NCBI RefSeq assembly: GCF_012027425.1
Contig: NZ_SNUE01000005.1
Coordinates: 1 to 64,000, forward strand
DNA from: Thermococcus sp. MV5
GTDB taxonomy: Archaea > Methanobacteriota_B > Thermococci > Thermococcales > Thermococcaceae
Direction: 5' to 3'
Length of the DNA: 64,000 nucleotides
The notes below the pieces were generated by a model. The model worked only from the letters and a program-made list of their open reading frames with translations, did not search any database and had not been told where the DNA came from. Within the stretch, counting starts at the first letter, position 1. The number at the start of each line of letters is the position of its first letter. Shown piece by piece: positions 32,580 to 41,194 of this stretch. The translations under genes were made by a program, and so were the position numbers.

Positions 32580-34664
32580 ATGGCAAAAAAGCTCAAAAAG
32601 CTCAAGTTGGAAGGTCTTGACTGTGCCAGCTGTGCCTATGAAATAGAGGAAGCGCTGAAAAAGGAGGGCTTTGAGTTTGCGCTGGTGAACTTTGCCACCA
32701 AGGAGGCTGTGATAGAGGGAGACATCGAGAAGGCGAAGGAGATAATAAAGAGGGTTGAGCCGGGGGTTGAGGTCATTGAGAAGGACGAGCACGAACATGC
32801 TCATCACCATGACCACGACGACCCGAAGGAGATGCTCCACTTCATAATCCCTTCACTTTTGCTGTTCATCATTGGAATAGTTCTGATGTACTACTACAAC
32901 TACGACAATGCCTTTGTGCTTGGAATATTTGTTGTGAGCTACCTCTTAGTGGGTTGGAAAGTGTTAAGGAACGCTTTTGTCAACTCCATACATGGAAATG
33001 TCTTTGATGAGAACTTTCTCATAGCTATAGCCACGCTTGGTGCATTTGCAATTCGAGAATATCCAGAAGCTGTGGGAGTTATGCTGTTTTATACTGTTGG
33101 TGAATTCTTCCAAGATTTAGCCATTAACAGGTCAAGACGTTCTATTAAGGCTTTATTAGCTTTAAAGGCAGAGTATGCAAACCTCAAAGTGGGGGATAAG
33201 ATAGTCAAAGTCAAGCCAGAGGAGCTTGAAGTCGGGGATGTAATCATCATCAAGCCAGGTGAGAGGGTCCCTGTTGATGGAGTTATCATCGAGGGGAGCT
33301 CAAACGTTGATACCTCTGCTTTAACTGGAGAGAGCGTCCCGAGGACTGTAAAGGAAGGAGAGGAAATCTTATCAGGGATGGTGAACCTCAGTGGCCTTCT
33401 GACAGTTAAGGTCACTAAAGAGCTAAGAGAGTCAACGATTTCGAGAATTCTTGAACTTGTCGAGAATGCGAGCGCGAGAAAGGCCAAGACAGAGAAGTTC
33501 ATCACACGCTTTGCGCACTACTACACTCCTGCTGTCGTCGGACTTGCGGTACTTATAGCTACGGTTCCTCCGCTGGCCTTTGGGGAGCCTTTCTCAGAGT
33601 GGCTTTATCGGGCTTTAGTCCTTCTTGTAATCTCATGTCCATGTGCGCTTGTACTTTCAATACCCCTCGGCTACTTTGGAGGTATTGGAAGGGCAGCGAG
33701 AGAGGGAATACTAGTTAAGGGATCAAACTTCCTTGATGCTCTAAGCAGGACCACAATTGTTGCCTTTGACAAAACAGGGACGCTAACAAAGGGTGTCTTT
33801 AAAGTCACAAAAATAGAGACGAGAAACGGCTTCAGCGAAGAGGAAATTTTAAGGTTTGCCGCTTTAGCTGAGGCACACTCCAACCACCCAATTGCAAAGG
33901 CGATAAAAGATACCCATGGAAAAGAAATCAATGAAACTCAAATAAAGGAGCATGAGGAGATAGCCGGGCACGGCGTTAGGGCTAGAATAGATGGAACTGA
34001 AATAATGGTTGGAAATGATAGATTACTGCACAAATTCAATATAGAGCACGATACATGCCACGTAAAGGGAACTGTCGCTCATGTTGTCGTTAATGAGAAA
34101 TACGCTGGTTACCTAGTTATATCTGACGAGATAAAGGAAGATGCTCCAAAAGCTGTGAAAGAGCTAAAGCGTTTAGGTGTTAAAAAGGTTATAATGGTAA
34201 CTGGGGACAGCAAAGATGTTGCAGAGGAGATAGCAAGACAAATAGGCTTGGATGAGTTTTATGCCGAGTTGCTACCGGAGGACAAAGTGAGAGTTATTGA
34301 AGAGCTTGAAAAGAAAAAGGATCCAAAGGATACAATAGTTTTTGTGGGCGATGGAATAAACGATGCACCCGTTATTGCAAGAGCTGATGTAGGAGTTGCA
34401 ATGGGTGCTTTAGGAAGCGATGCCGCTATTGAAACAGCAGATATAGTTGTAATGGACGACAAGCCATCAAAGCTTCCAAGGGGCATTAAGATCGCTAGGA
34501 AAACTCAGAAAATAGTATGGCAAAATATAATCTTTGCTCTTGGTGTTAAGCTGGCTTTCATAAGCCTTGGAATTCTTGGAGAAGCTACAATGTGGGAGGC
34601 AGTGTTTGCAGATGTTGGTGTTGCACTGATAGCAGTGTTCAATGCAATGAGGATTCTGAGATGA
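32580..34664 (+). CDS. P-type ATPase, Zn/Cd/Pb class (CadA/ZntA-like)
   Basis: This 694-residue pump expels Zn(II), Cd(II) or Pb(II). An N-terminal HMA domain with DCASC (residues 14-18) is followed by a His-rich linker (HEHAHHHDHDD). Membrane helix 6 carries SCPCALVLSIPLGYFGG, the CPC motif of the P1B-2 class. Phosphorylation site FDKTGTLT and hinge GDGINDAP are intact. ArsR control and the CPC-x4-SxP pattern favour Zn/Cd over Cu. Confidence 0.93.
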   Translation: MAKKLKKLKLEGLDCASCAYEIEEALKKEGFEFALVNFATKEAVIEGDIEKAKEIIKRVEPGVEVIEKDEHEHAHHHDHDDPKEMLHFIIPSLLLFIIGIVLMYYYNYDNAFVLGIFVVSYLLVGWKVLRNAFVNSIHGNVFDENFLIAIATLGAFAIREYPEAVGVMLFYTVGEFFQDLAINRSRRSIKALLALKAEYANLKVGDKIVKVKPEELEVGDVIIIKPGERVPVDGVIIEGSSNVDTSALTGESVPRTVKEGEEILSGMVNLSGLLTVKVTKELRESTISRILELVENASARKAKTEKFITRFAHYYTPAVVGLAVLIATVPPLAFGEPFSEWLYRALVLLVISCPCALVLSIPLGYFGGIGRAAREGILVKGSNFLDALSRTTIVAFDKTGTLTKGVFKVTKIETRNGFSEEEILRFAALAEAHSNHPIAKAIKDTHGKEINETQIKEHEEIAGHGVRARIDGTEIMVGNDRLLHKFNIEHDTCHVKGTVAHVVVNEKYAGYLVISDEIKEDAPKAVKELKRLGVKKVIMVTGDSKDVAEEIARQIGLDEFYAELLPEDKVRVIEELEKKKDPKDTIVFVGDGINDAPVIARADVGVAMGALGSDAAIETADIVVMDDKPSKLPRGIKIARKTQKIVWQNIIFALGVKLAFISLGILGEATMWEAVFADVGVALIAVFNAMRILR

Positions 34665-34727
34665 TTGATATTCAAGATCGGATGCAGCTTTAACTCAAGT
34701 TATGAAAAAATTTAAAAGGACAGTTAT

Positions 34728-34741
34728 ATGACAAATGTCAT
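34728..34741 (+). promoter_or_regulatory. Palindromic operator, copy 5 (MFS transporter)
   Basis: ATGACAAATGTCAT has perfect six-base arms. The 25 nt from the operator through ATGAAGGTGAATAT match the fprA promoter at all but one position. TTTAAA at 34711-34716 places the transcript start at the operator. It lies 26 kb away from the other copies. Confidence 0.8.
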
Positions 34742-34754
34742 GAAGGTGAATATT

Positions 34755-34811
34755 GTGAGAGTGAAATCCAGACTCCATAGCTTGAGCACATGCTACTTTG
34801 TTGGAGGGTAA
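34755..34811 (+). CDS. Possible 18-codon leader peptide before the MFS gene
   Basis: A GTG start with AAGGTGA five nt upstream (the exact leader of fprA) opens an 18-codon frame, VRVKSRLHSLSTCYFVGG, that ends at TAA four nt before the MFS start. The GTTGGAGGG that ends the peptide is the ribosome binding site of the MFS gene. It may be a real leader peptide that couples translation, or the stub of a gene whose promoter was captured. There is no homologue I recognise. Confidence 0.35.
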   Translation: MRVKSRLHSLSTCYFVGG

Positions 34812-34814
34812 TAT

Positions 34815-35951
34815 ATGAGGTACGAGTTTACTCAAATGATAGCAGGCTTTGCCGGAATCCTTGATACTTCTTTCATGATGCCAATTATAGCACTCTATGC
34901 GATGTCTCTCGGTGCAAGTGCACCCCAAGCTGGCATCATAGCAGCTCTTTACAGTATAGCGGCAATACCTTTCAGCATCATTGCGGGCATCCTCGTGGAT
35001 AGACTTGGGAGGAAGAAAACCCTTACATTTGGGCTTGGATGGGACGCTCTCATCGTCTTTCTCTATGGACATGTGAGCAGCTATCACTACCTTGCGGTCT
35101 TAAGGGTTCTTCACGCCTTTGGGGGAAGCTTCGTTTTTCCGGCACTTTTCACAATGGCGAGAGAATCAGACGGCAAGTCGAAGGGAGGCATTGTAAAGGT
35201 TCTGGCTTCAATGGCGCTTGCAATAGCGATTGGTTCCGCGTCGGGTGGTATTTTAGCATCGAAACTTGGGTATAGAGTTTCATTCATGCTCTTGGCGTTT
35301 ATAATAGGAATCTCAGCCTTGCTGAGCATTACACTTCCCGAGACTCTTGGGAAGAAAGTCTCTGAACAGGGAATTAAATCATGGAAAGTGCTTCGAGAAT
35401 TTAAATATACCGTATTTGCCGGTCTCTGGTTGATATTTTCTCTCTACGTGGCGTTGGGAATCATGATCGGAGGATTGGCACCGGCTCTCGTGGGGGGAGG
35501 AGTGTTAGAAGAGCGTTCTGCTAGGCTGGTGGTTGGAATAGGACTTGGACTGTCATCTCTTGTGGCGTCAGTTTTCTTCTCTTTACACGGGGCACTCATA
35601 CCAAAGATAGGTCTACTAAAAGTTGTTGTGTACTCTGCGATGCTTTCTTTCTTGATATTCATATCCGGGACTTTAGTCCTGACCCCAACGACGCTAATCC
35701 TCGTGCTGGGTGCCTTTGGAGTGGCGCTCGCTGGCTTCATGCTCGTCAGCACAATCCTCGTTACGGAAGTACCTCCCGAGGTCAGGGGCACCTCCGTGGG
35801 TCTTCAGCAGGTCTTCAACATAGTTGGGGTATCAATCGGGGCTCCGGTTGGGGGTCTCGTTGCCCTTGTGGGGGTTAAACCGGTGCTGCTCCTCACGGGT
35901 TTTGTCCTCATCCTCGGGGGGATGGGGATGTCTTTAATCGCCAGAAAGTGA
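34815..35951 (+). CDS. MFS transporter, stress-regulon member
   Basis: This 378-residue major facilitator has 12 predicted membrane helices, the family motif GILVDRLGRKKTLTFG after helix 2 and a second-half repeat with PEVRGTSVGLQQVFNIVGVSIGAPVGG. The substrate is not known; MFS drug or metabolite efflux is likely. It is linked by its promoter palindrome to hcp and fprA, hence probably induced by the same stress. The local GC content is higher than in the neighbouring metal-ATPase genes, from here to about 37 kb. Confidence 0.88.
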   Translation: MRYEFTQMIAGFAGILDTSFMMPIIALYAMSLGASAPQAGIIAALYSIAAIPFSIIAGILVDRLGRKKTLTFGLGWDALIVFLYGHVSSYHYLAVLRVLHAFGGSFVFPALFTMARESDGKSKGGIVKVLASMALAIAIGSASGGILASKLGYRVSFMLLAFIIGISALLSITLPETLGKKVSEQGIKSWKVLREFKYTVFAGLWLIFSLYVALGIMIGGLAPALVGGGVLEERSARLVVGIGLGLSSLVASVFFSLHGALIPKIGLLKVVVYSAMLSFLIFISGTLVLTPTTLILVLGAFGVALAGFMLVSTILVTEVPPEVRGTSVGLQQVFNIVGVSIGAPVGGLVALVGVKPVLLLTGFVLILGGMGMSLIARK

Positions 35952-35975
35952 AAGGGAGACGCATCAGTTTCGTTT

Positions 35976-36596
35976 TTATAGTCCCTTAACCATCCTGTAG
36001 AACTCGTACCTCTTTCCGCCGAGCTCGATGGAGTGCTCCCTCTCGAATGAGTAGCCAAGCTTCTTGTAGACAGCTATCGCAACCTCGTTGTCCTTTTCAA
36101 CGTCCAGCGCGATTCTCTTCGCCCCGCTTTCCCTGGCGAGTTCTTCGGCCTTCAGCATGAGGGCTTTACCTATTCCCCTTTCCCTGAACTCCGGATAGAC
36201 CGCTACATTGCTGATGTAGTAGTCGCTCTTTTCGAGCTTTCCTGGGCCGGAGGCGGCACTTATGAAGGCCGGTAGCTGCTTTAAAAAGTCAAATCCGAGG
36301 GTTTTCAGCATCAGCCAGCCGGTTCTCTTCTCCTCCCTCTCCTTCGTCCTCCAGTCGTAGCCCAAGAGCATTCCTGCTGTGCTGTTCTCATAGAATGCAA
36401 AAACCACGTGCTCGTGGCTGAACAGGTTCTCCCTCTCTAAGAAGAGAACCTTGAAGAGCTCTTTGAATTTTCTTCCGAGCAGATCAGGAAAATACTCCGG
36501 GGCTGACATCTCCATGAGCTCTGCAAAGTGTTCCGCCTCTTTCTTAGTTCCCTCAGCGGGTTTGATGACCACGGCCAAATTTCCCACCAGCAACAT
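35976..36596 (-). CDS. GNAT-family N-acetyltransferase
   Basis: This 206-residue protein has the GNAT acetyl-CoA site ISNVAVYPEFRERGIGKALMLKAEELA (motif A, residues 130-155) and ALDVEKDNEVAIAVYKKLGYSFER at the C terminus. A substrate-specific N-terminal extension (residues 1-85) precedes it. A TATA-like box near 36625 places the transcript start close to the ATG at 36596, so the mRNA may be leaderless. It converges with the MFS gene. The acetylated target is unknown. Confidence 0.85.
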   Translation of the reverse strand: MLLVGNLAVVIKPAEGTKKEAEHFAELMEMSAPEYFPDLLGRKFKELFKVLFLERENLFSHEHVVFAFYENSTAGMLLGYDWRTKEREEKRTGWLMLKTLGFDFLKQLPAFISAASGPGKLEKSDYYISNVAVYPEFRERGIGKALMLKAEELARESGAKRIALDVEKDNEVAIAVYKKLGYSFEREHSIELGGKRYEFYRMVKGL

Positions 36597-36650
36597 TTAG
36601 CTCGCTCACCATCAAAAAAAAGCTTTATGGTGTTCGGTGTAGTTTATGCC

Positions 36651-36998
36651 ATGAGTGTTTCCAGGAGAGTCATTTCGACCCTTTCACTGGGCTACGTACT
36701 GTTCTTCTACTCCGAGGTAATGTTCTGGTCCCGGTTGAGGGCCGAGGATACTCCCCATGGGATGATCATGACATGGCTGGCCTACTCAGTCCTCGCCTTT
36801 TTTGTGCTCCTCTCCATGAGCCGCTTTGCTGGGGATGTTCACTCCACCTTTCTCGTGGGGTGGTATTTGGCTGGCTCGCCGAGGGAGTCGTGGTTTGAGG
36901 TGAATGCCGTCGTTGCCCTCTCAACATCAAGCGTCGGTATCTTTCTGTTTCTAGGAGCACTGTACAGGGCGTGTAGGATACATTCCTTTAATTTTTGA
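36651..36998 (+). CDS. Small membrane protein of unknown function
   Basis: This 115-residue protein with three likely membrane segments (STLSLGYVLFFYSEV, WLAYSVLAFFVLLSM, VVALSTSSVGIFLFLGALY) carries acidic and His residues in FWSRLRAEDTPHG and a conserved-looking GWYLAGSPRESWFEVN loop. I do not recognise the family. A frame open from 36528 is longer, but a CTTTATGG box at 36618-36626 places the transcript start near the ATG at 36651. It is divergent from the acetyltransferase. Confidence 0.55.
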   Translation: MSVSRRVISTLSLGYVLFFYSEVMFWSRLRAEDTPHGMIMTWLAYSVLAFFVLLSMSRFAGDVHSTFLVGWYLAGSPRESWFEVNAVVALSTSSVGIFLFLGALYRACRIHSFNF

Positions 36999-37080
36999 AA
37001 ATGTCCTGCCCTAAAATTTCCACTTTGATAACAACAACCCTATTAATGTTTCAAATTAAAATGAGATGCGGGTGGACATT

Positions 37081-39207
37081 ATGGATGATGTTAAAGATTA
37101 CGAGGAGATGGAAATTGGGCACAAGTCTTCCGAACACAAAGAAGCGAGGCATCAACATGAGGAAAGCAAAAAGCATGAACATCATGAAATGCATAGACAC
37201 GAGATGGAGGAAGAAAAGCATGAACACATAAATCATGAGCACGGAGAGCACAAGCATTCGCATGCAGAGCACCATAAAATGATGATGGAGGACTTCAAGA
37301 GGAGATTTATAGTCTCTGCCATACTTACAATTCCAATACTACTCCTATCCCCTCTGATCCAAAGGTTCATTGGTTTTACATTAACGTTTAAGGGAGATCA
37401 CTATGTCCTGTTTGCACTTTCAGCGGTGGTATACTTCTATGGTGGCTGGCCATTCCTCAACGGTATGGTAGATGAGCTTAAGAAGAAGTTGCCAGGAATG
37501 ATGACACTAATTGCTCTGGCAATTACAGTGGCATTTTCATATAGTGTTGCAGTAACCTTTGGATTACCCGGAAAGACCTTCTACTGGGAGCTTGCGACGC
37601 TTATTGACATCATGCTTTTGGGGCACTACATAGAGATGCGCTCTGTTCTCGGTGCTTCGAGGGCTTTAGAGGAGCTAATAAAGCTCATGCCAACTGATGC
37701 TCACCTAATAACTCCTGGGGGAATAAAAGACGTTCCAGTGAGCGAGCTTAAGAGAGGAGATGTAGTCCTAGTTAAACCTGGCGAGAAGATACCCTCTGAT
37801 GGCATCATAATTGAGGGAGAGACAAGCGTAAACGAGGCAATGCTTACCGGTGAGTCAAAGCCCGTCTATAAGAAGCCCGGCGGCACTGTTATCGGTGGCT
37901 CAATAAACTTGGAGGGCTCAATTAAAGTAAGGATTGAGAAGACGGGTAAGGACACTTATCTTATGCAGGTCGTCGAGCTTGTAAGACAAGCACAAGAGAC
38001 AAGGTCGAAAACTCAAGATTTAGCCAATAGGGCAGCGTTTTGGCTCACACTCATTGCAATAACCGCTGGAAGCGCAACTTTAGGAACTTGGCTCTACTTA
38101 GGGAAGCCCTTTGTGTTCGCTCTCGAGAGAATGGTCACTGTAATGGTAATTACATGTCCCCACGCTTTGGGATTGGCTGTTCCTTTAGTGGTCTCAGTGT
38201 CAACATCGATATCTGCGAGGAAGGGAATACTCATTAGGAACAGAGAAGCCTTTGAGAGAGCAAAAGATGTTCAAGTAGTTGTTTTTGACAAGACGGGAAC
38301 TTTGACCGAAGGAAAGTTTGAGGTGACGGACATAATTCCATTGGATGAACTTGGAGACGATGAGATTTTAAAATATGCAGCTGCCCTTGAAGGACATTCA
38401 TCACATCCAATAGCACAGGGGATAGTGGAAAAAGCAAAGGAACTTGGACTTGAGCTCTATGAGGTTGAACAATCTAAAGTACTACCCGGCAAAGGTGTTC
38501 AGGGAGTTATTAACGGCAAAGAGATTTTTGTTGTAAGTCCTGGCTTTCTTAAGGAAAAAGGTCTCTGGAAAGAAGATGGGCGTGTTAATAAGGTCTTAGA
38601 GCAAGGAAAGACAGTGGTATTTTTAGTTATCGATGGAAAGCTAGCGGGTGCTTTAGCTTTAGCCGATAAGATAAGACCAGAATCGAGAGAAGCTATAAAG
38701 AGACTCCACGAGATGGGAATTAAAGCTTACATGCTCACAGGAGACAACTCTAAAGTTGCAAAGTGGGTTGCAGAGGAGCTAAGCTTGGATGGCTACTTTG
38801 CAGAGGTCTTGCCCCATCAAAAGTCGGAGAAAGTTAAGGAGCTTCAAGAAAAAGGCTTCATCGTGGCAATGGTTGGAGACGGAATAAACGATGCTCCAGC
38901 TTTGATTCAAGCTGATGTAGGGATTGCCATTGGAGCAGGAACTGATGTGGCAATAGAAAGTGCAGATATAATTTTAGTTAAAAACGATCCAAGAGACGTC
39001 ATAACGGCAATACACCTTGCAAGGGCAACCTATGGAAAAATGGTGCAGAACTTGGCATGGGCAACAGGCTACAACACATTTGCGATTCCTCTGGCAGCGG
39101 GGACGCTTTACAACTATGGAATACTATTAAGCCCAGCGGTAGGTGCTTTGTTAATGAGCCTAAGCACAGTTATAGTTGCAATAAATGCGAGGTTTTTGAA
39201 GGTCTGA
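37081..39207 (+). CDS. copB: P-type ATPase with His-rich N terminus, CopB class
   Basis: This 708-residue P1B-type pump begins with about 70 residues rich in His (KHEHHEMHRHEMEEEKHEH and HGEHKHSHAEHH) instead of an HMA domain. The membrane motif is VITCPHALGLAVPLVVS, the CPH signature of the P1B-3 class, which moves Cu(II) or Cu(I) outward. [13 protein letters not shown] and [18 protein letters not shown] are intact. GGGTGG supports ATG 37081; the in-frame ATG at 37066 would overlap the ribosome binding site. It is 2 kb from the Zn/Cd ATPase. Confidence 0.92.
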   Translation: MDDVKDYEEMEIGHKSSEHKEARHQHEESKKHEHHEMHRHEMEEEKHEHINHEHGEHKHSHAEHHKMMMEDFKRRFIVSAILTIPILLLSPLIQRFIGFTLTFKGDHYVLFALSAVVYFYGGWPFLNGMVDELKKKLPGMMTLIALAITVAFSYSVAVTFGLPGKTFYWELATLIDIMLLGHYIEMRSVLGASRALEELIKLMPTDAHLITPGGIKDVPVSELKRGDVVLVKPGEKIPSDGIIIEGETSVNEAMLTGESKPVYKKPGGTVIGGSINLEGSIKVRIEKTGKDTYLMQVVELVRQAQETRSKTQDLANRAAFWLTLIAITAGSATLGTWLYLGKPFVFALERMVTVMVITCPHALGLAVPLVVSVSTSISARKGILIRNREAFERAKDVQVVVFDKTGTLTEGKFEVTDIIPLDELGDDEILKYAAALEGHSSHPIAQGIVEKAKELGLELYEVEQSKVLPGKGVQGVINGKEIFVVSPGFLKEKGLWKEDGRVNKVLEQGKTVVFLVIDGKLAGALALADKIRPESREAIKRLHEMGIKAYMLTGDNSKVAKWVAEELSLDGYFAEVLPHQKSEKVKELQEKGFIVAMVGDGINDAPALIQADVGIAIGAGTDVAIESADIILVKNDPRDVITAIHLARATYGKMVQNLAWATGYNTFAIPLAAGTLYNYGILLSPAVGALLMSLSTVIVAINARFLKV

Positions 39208-39522
39208 TCTTTTTTCTTCTTTAAAATGTTAGAACGCTCAGATTTACTACCTGAAGGCCTTGCTTTTTAGGGCGGGATGTGGTAATTCTAAAACCAGCTC
39301 GTGAGGGGATCAACTAACTGGAACCCTCGCCTTTCAAGGCGGGAAGGAGGTCAGCACCGAGTTATGAATAATAATAACTCAGTTTTAAGTTTTGCGCATG
39401 TTAACTCTCAGCCAATATAACATTATATCTTTTAGATGTCCAAAATTTGTCTCTTATTTTTTACACTTTGTTAAAGATAAGGGTTATAGGTTTTCTAACT
39501 GAGTAATATATGGTGAAAGATA
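39208..39522. other. Gap after copB with omega-RNA-like remnant
   Basis: This gap of about 315 nt carries no gene. It contains the two plus-strand omega-RNA-like segments (39252-39359) and the promoter of the SHOCT gene. Confidence 0.5.
39252..39359 (+). mobile_element. IS200/605-type 3'-end remnant with omega-RNA-like hairpins (B)
   Basis: Two related hairpin segments in tandem: AAGGCCTTGCTTTTTAGGGC followed by GGGATGTGG (39254-39282), and CCCTCGCCTTTCAAGGCGGG followed by AAGGAGGTCAGC (39324-39355). The stem CGCC/GGCG and GGAGGTCAG end match the pattern of copies C and D but on the plus strand. Between them lies CTAAAACCAGCTCGTGAGGG, typical of the 3' parts of TnpB transposons in Thermococcales as I recall them. 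No tnpB frame is present, so it is a relic or orphan guide RNA. Confidence 0.5.
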
Positions 39523-39814
39523 ATGTTTGAAAGTTTTGGAAATTATCTCGCTCATATGGGAGAAGGTGAATGGGGGTGGCACGATATGATGGGATTTGGC
39601 TTCTTAGGATGGGGCTGGGCTATATTTATGCTCCTATTCTGGGTTGCAATAATTGTGGGGGTAGTCCTATTAATTAAATGGCTTTTAGAACTAAGGAACA
39701 TCAAAAACGGCTTCAAAAAAGACTACTTTAGAAATACTTAATGAGAGATACGCAAGAGGAGAGATCGACGACGAAGAATACGAAAAAAGAAAGAGAAAGC
39801 TTCTAGAAGGTTAG
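39523..39814 (+). pseudogene. SHOCT-domain membrane protein, frameshifted in A6
   Basis: The first frame (to the TAA at 39739) codes for a short Gly/Trp-rich segment (MFESFGNYLAHMGEG), a membrane helix (AIFMLLFWVAIIVGVVLLIKWLL) and a charged stretch. Removing one A from the run at 39715-39720 joins it to TTLEILNERYARGEIDDEEY-EKRKRKLLEG, a textbook SHOCT domain. The intact product would be about 96 residues. Shift cause is open: a true mutation, a sequence error in a homopolymer or slippage at A6. It lies next to copper genes. Confidence 0.75.
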
Positions 39815-39913
39815 TCCCTTCCATTTGTTTGGATATTTTTTACATTTTTAAGTTATCCCTCTGATTTTATCAGAATACAGATGAATCTGCTCGATGAATA
39901 AAGGCGGTGGAAA

Positions 39914-40497
39914 ATGAACTCGAAAAAATACGACCAGCAGAGAATTCACTTAATTGTCAAGAGGCTTAAAAATACACAGGTTGAGTTTTTAGAGTGTAAA
40001 TTACCACAAGATTTCTCTCATTGTCTCAAGATAGCAGTGCTTATTGATGCGAGAGTTGAGGAAGTTTTTTCTCTCGTATCCAATATCAACAATCATGTGT
40101 TGTTTTGGCCGGAATATGAGTTTAAATCTGAAAATGACGGGAAATTGAGGAAAAACCTAATCTACTACACCCGCGAAAAAGGAGCAGAAAAATGGACAAA
40201 ATATCAGATTGTAGACTTCAAAGAAAACTCCTTCTACTCCGAGGAGATGCTGGAAGAGGACACATTTTTAAAGAAATTGTGGTATGAACACTACTTCATC
40301 CCTGTGGATAAATAACTCTGAGTATTGAGACCGTGTACTACACCCTTCGCTATGGATTTCTGGGGAAGATCTTAAATCTCCTCATAACAAAGTGTATCAT
40401 CAAAGATATGCTTTTAAACGCCCACTTAAAGTTAAAAGAAGTTGTAGAAAAAAGAGCTATAGTTATGCAAATACTCCCTTATAAAGGCCAACTATGA
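39914..40497 (+). pseudogene. SRPBCC (polyketide cyclase-like) protein, frameshifted
   Basis: The first frame ends at a TAA (40313) after 133 residues in the middle of a START-like/SRPBCC fold (KIAVLIDARVEEVFSLVSNINNHVLFWPEYE). Adding one A to the AAA at 40310-40312 restores VDKITLSIETVYYTLRYGFLGKIL-NLLITKCIIKDMLLNAHLKL-KEVVEKRAI, the C-terminal helix expected of the fold. This part runs to 40497 and overlaps the end of the methyltransferase gene on the other strand. A ligand-binding role is implied by family; the ligand is unknown. Confidence 0.7.
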
Positions 40498-41194
40498 TGT
40501 CTCCTACTTCACAGTACACGTCCATATACTCTGCCCTCACGTTTTTGAATACTTTTGAGCCTATCTTTTTTATTTCTTCCAGTGAAAACCCAAGGTGAGT
40601 ATCTTTTAAAGTTTCTTTGAGCTCCTCATGTTCGTGTTTGAGGACGTCAACTATTATTACCTTACCATCTTCTTTTAGAACGCTTTTTATGCTCTCTAAT
40701 ACTCTGTCAGGATTCAGGAAGTGGTGGAACGCCAGAGTGGAAAGCACGATGTTGAATTCTTTTGGAGCATTTATGCCGTAGTGTTCATTGGCAATCTCAA
40801 TTGACTCTTTAATTTTCTCGGCAACTCCCCAAATAGGGGCTATCCCTTTTTCATTAAGCCTTTTCAGCATGCTTGGTGTTATATCTAAAGCATACACATC
40901 TGTTTTGACTCTACTCTCTTCGAGCTTCCTCCTGACTCTCTCTGTGAAGAACCCTGAGCCAGCTGCGACGTCAAGAATCTTAATGTTTTCTCTGTTCAGC
41001 TTTAGTATTTCCCTAACGATGTCGTTGACTATTGTTTCTATGCACTCGTCTTTGAGATAGTCTCGCACTATGTCATCTCTCTCCAGTGCTTCGGTTTCAA
41101 AATATTCTATCTGCTCAACGAGTTCGTTTATTGACTTCTCGTCAAAGCCGAGCTTTTTTAAGAATTCTTTAATTTCATCTATGCTTGGTATCAT
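40463..41194 (-). CDS. SAM-dependent class I methyltransferase
   Basis: This 243-residue protein has motif I ILDVAAGSGFFTERVRRKL near residue 73, VYALDITPSMLKRL and the LSTLAFHHFLNPDRVLESIKSVLKEDGKVIIVDVLKHEHEE stretch. An N-terminal helical region (MIPSIDEIKEFLKKLGF) precedes the fold. It is translationally coupled to the cystathionine gamma-lyase gene (4-nt overlap), so it may act in methionine/sulfur metabolism, for example on an S- or O-nucleophile; the substrate is not known. Confidence 0.85.
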   Translation of the reverse strand: MIPSIDEIKEFLKKLGFDEKSINELVEQIEYFETEALERDDIVRDYLKDECIETIVNDIVREILKLNRENIKILDVAAGSGFFTERVRRKLEESRVKTDVYALDITPSMLKRLNEKGIAPIWGVAEKIKESIEIANEHYGINAPKEFNIVLSTLAFHHFLNPDRVLESIKSVLKEDGKVIIVDVLKHEHEELKETLKDTHLGFSLEEIKKIGSKVFKNVRAEYMDVYCEVGDIIVGLYKGVFA

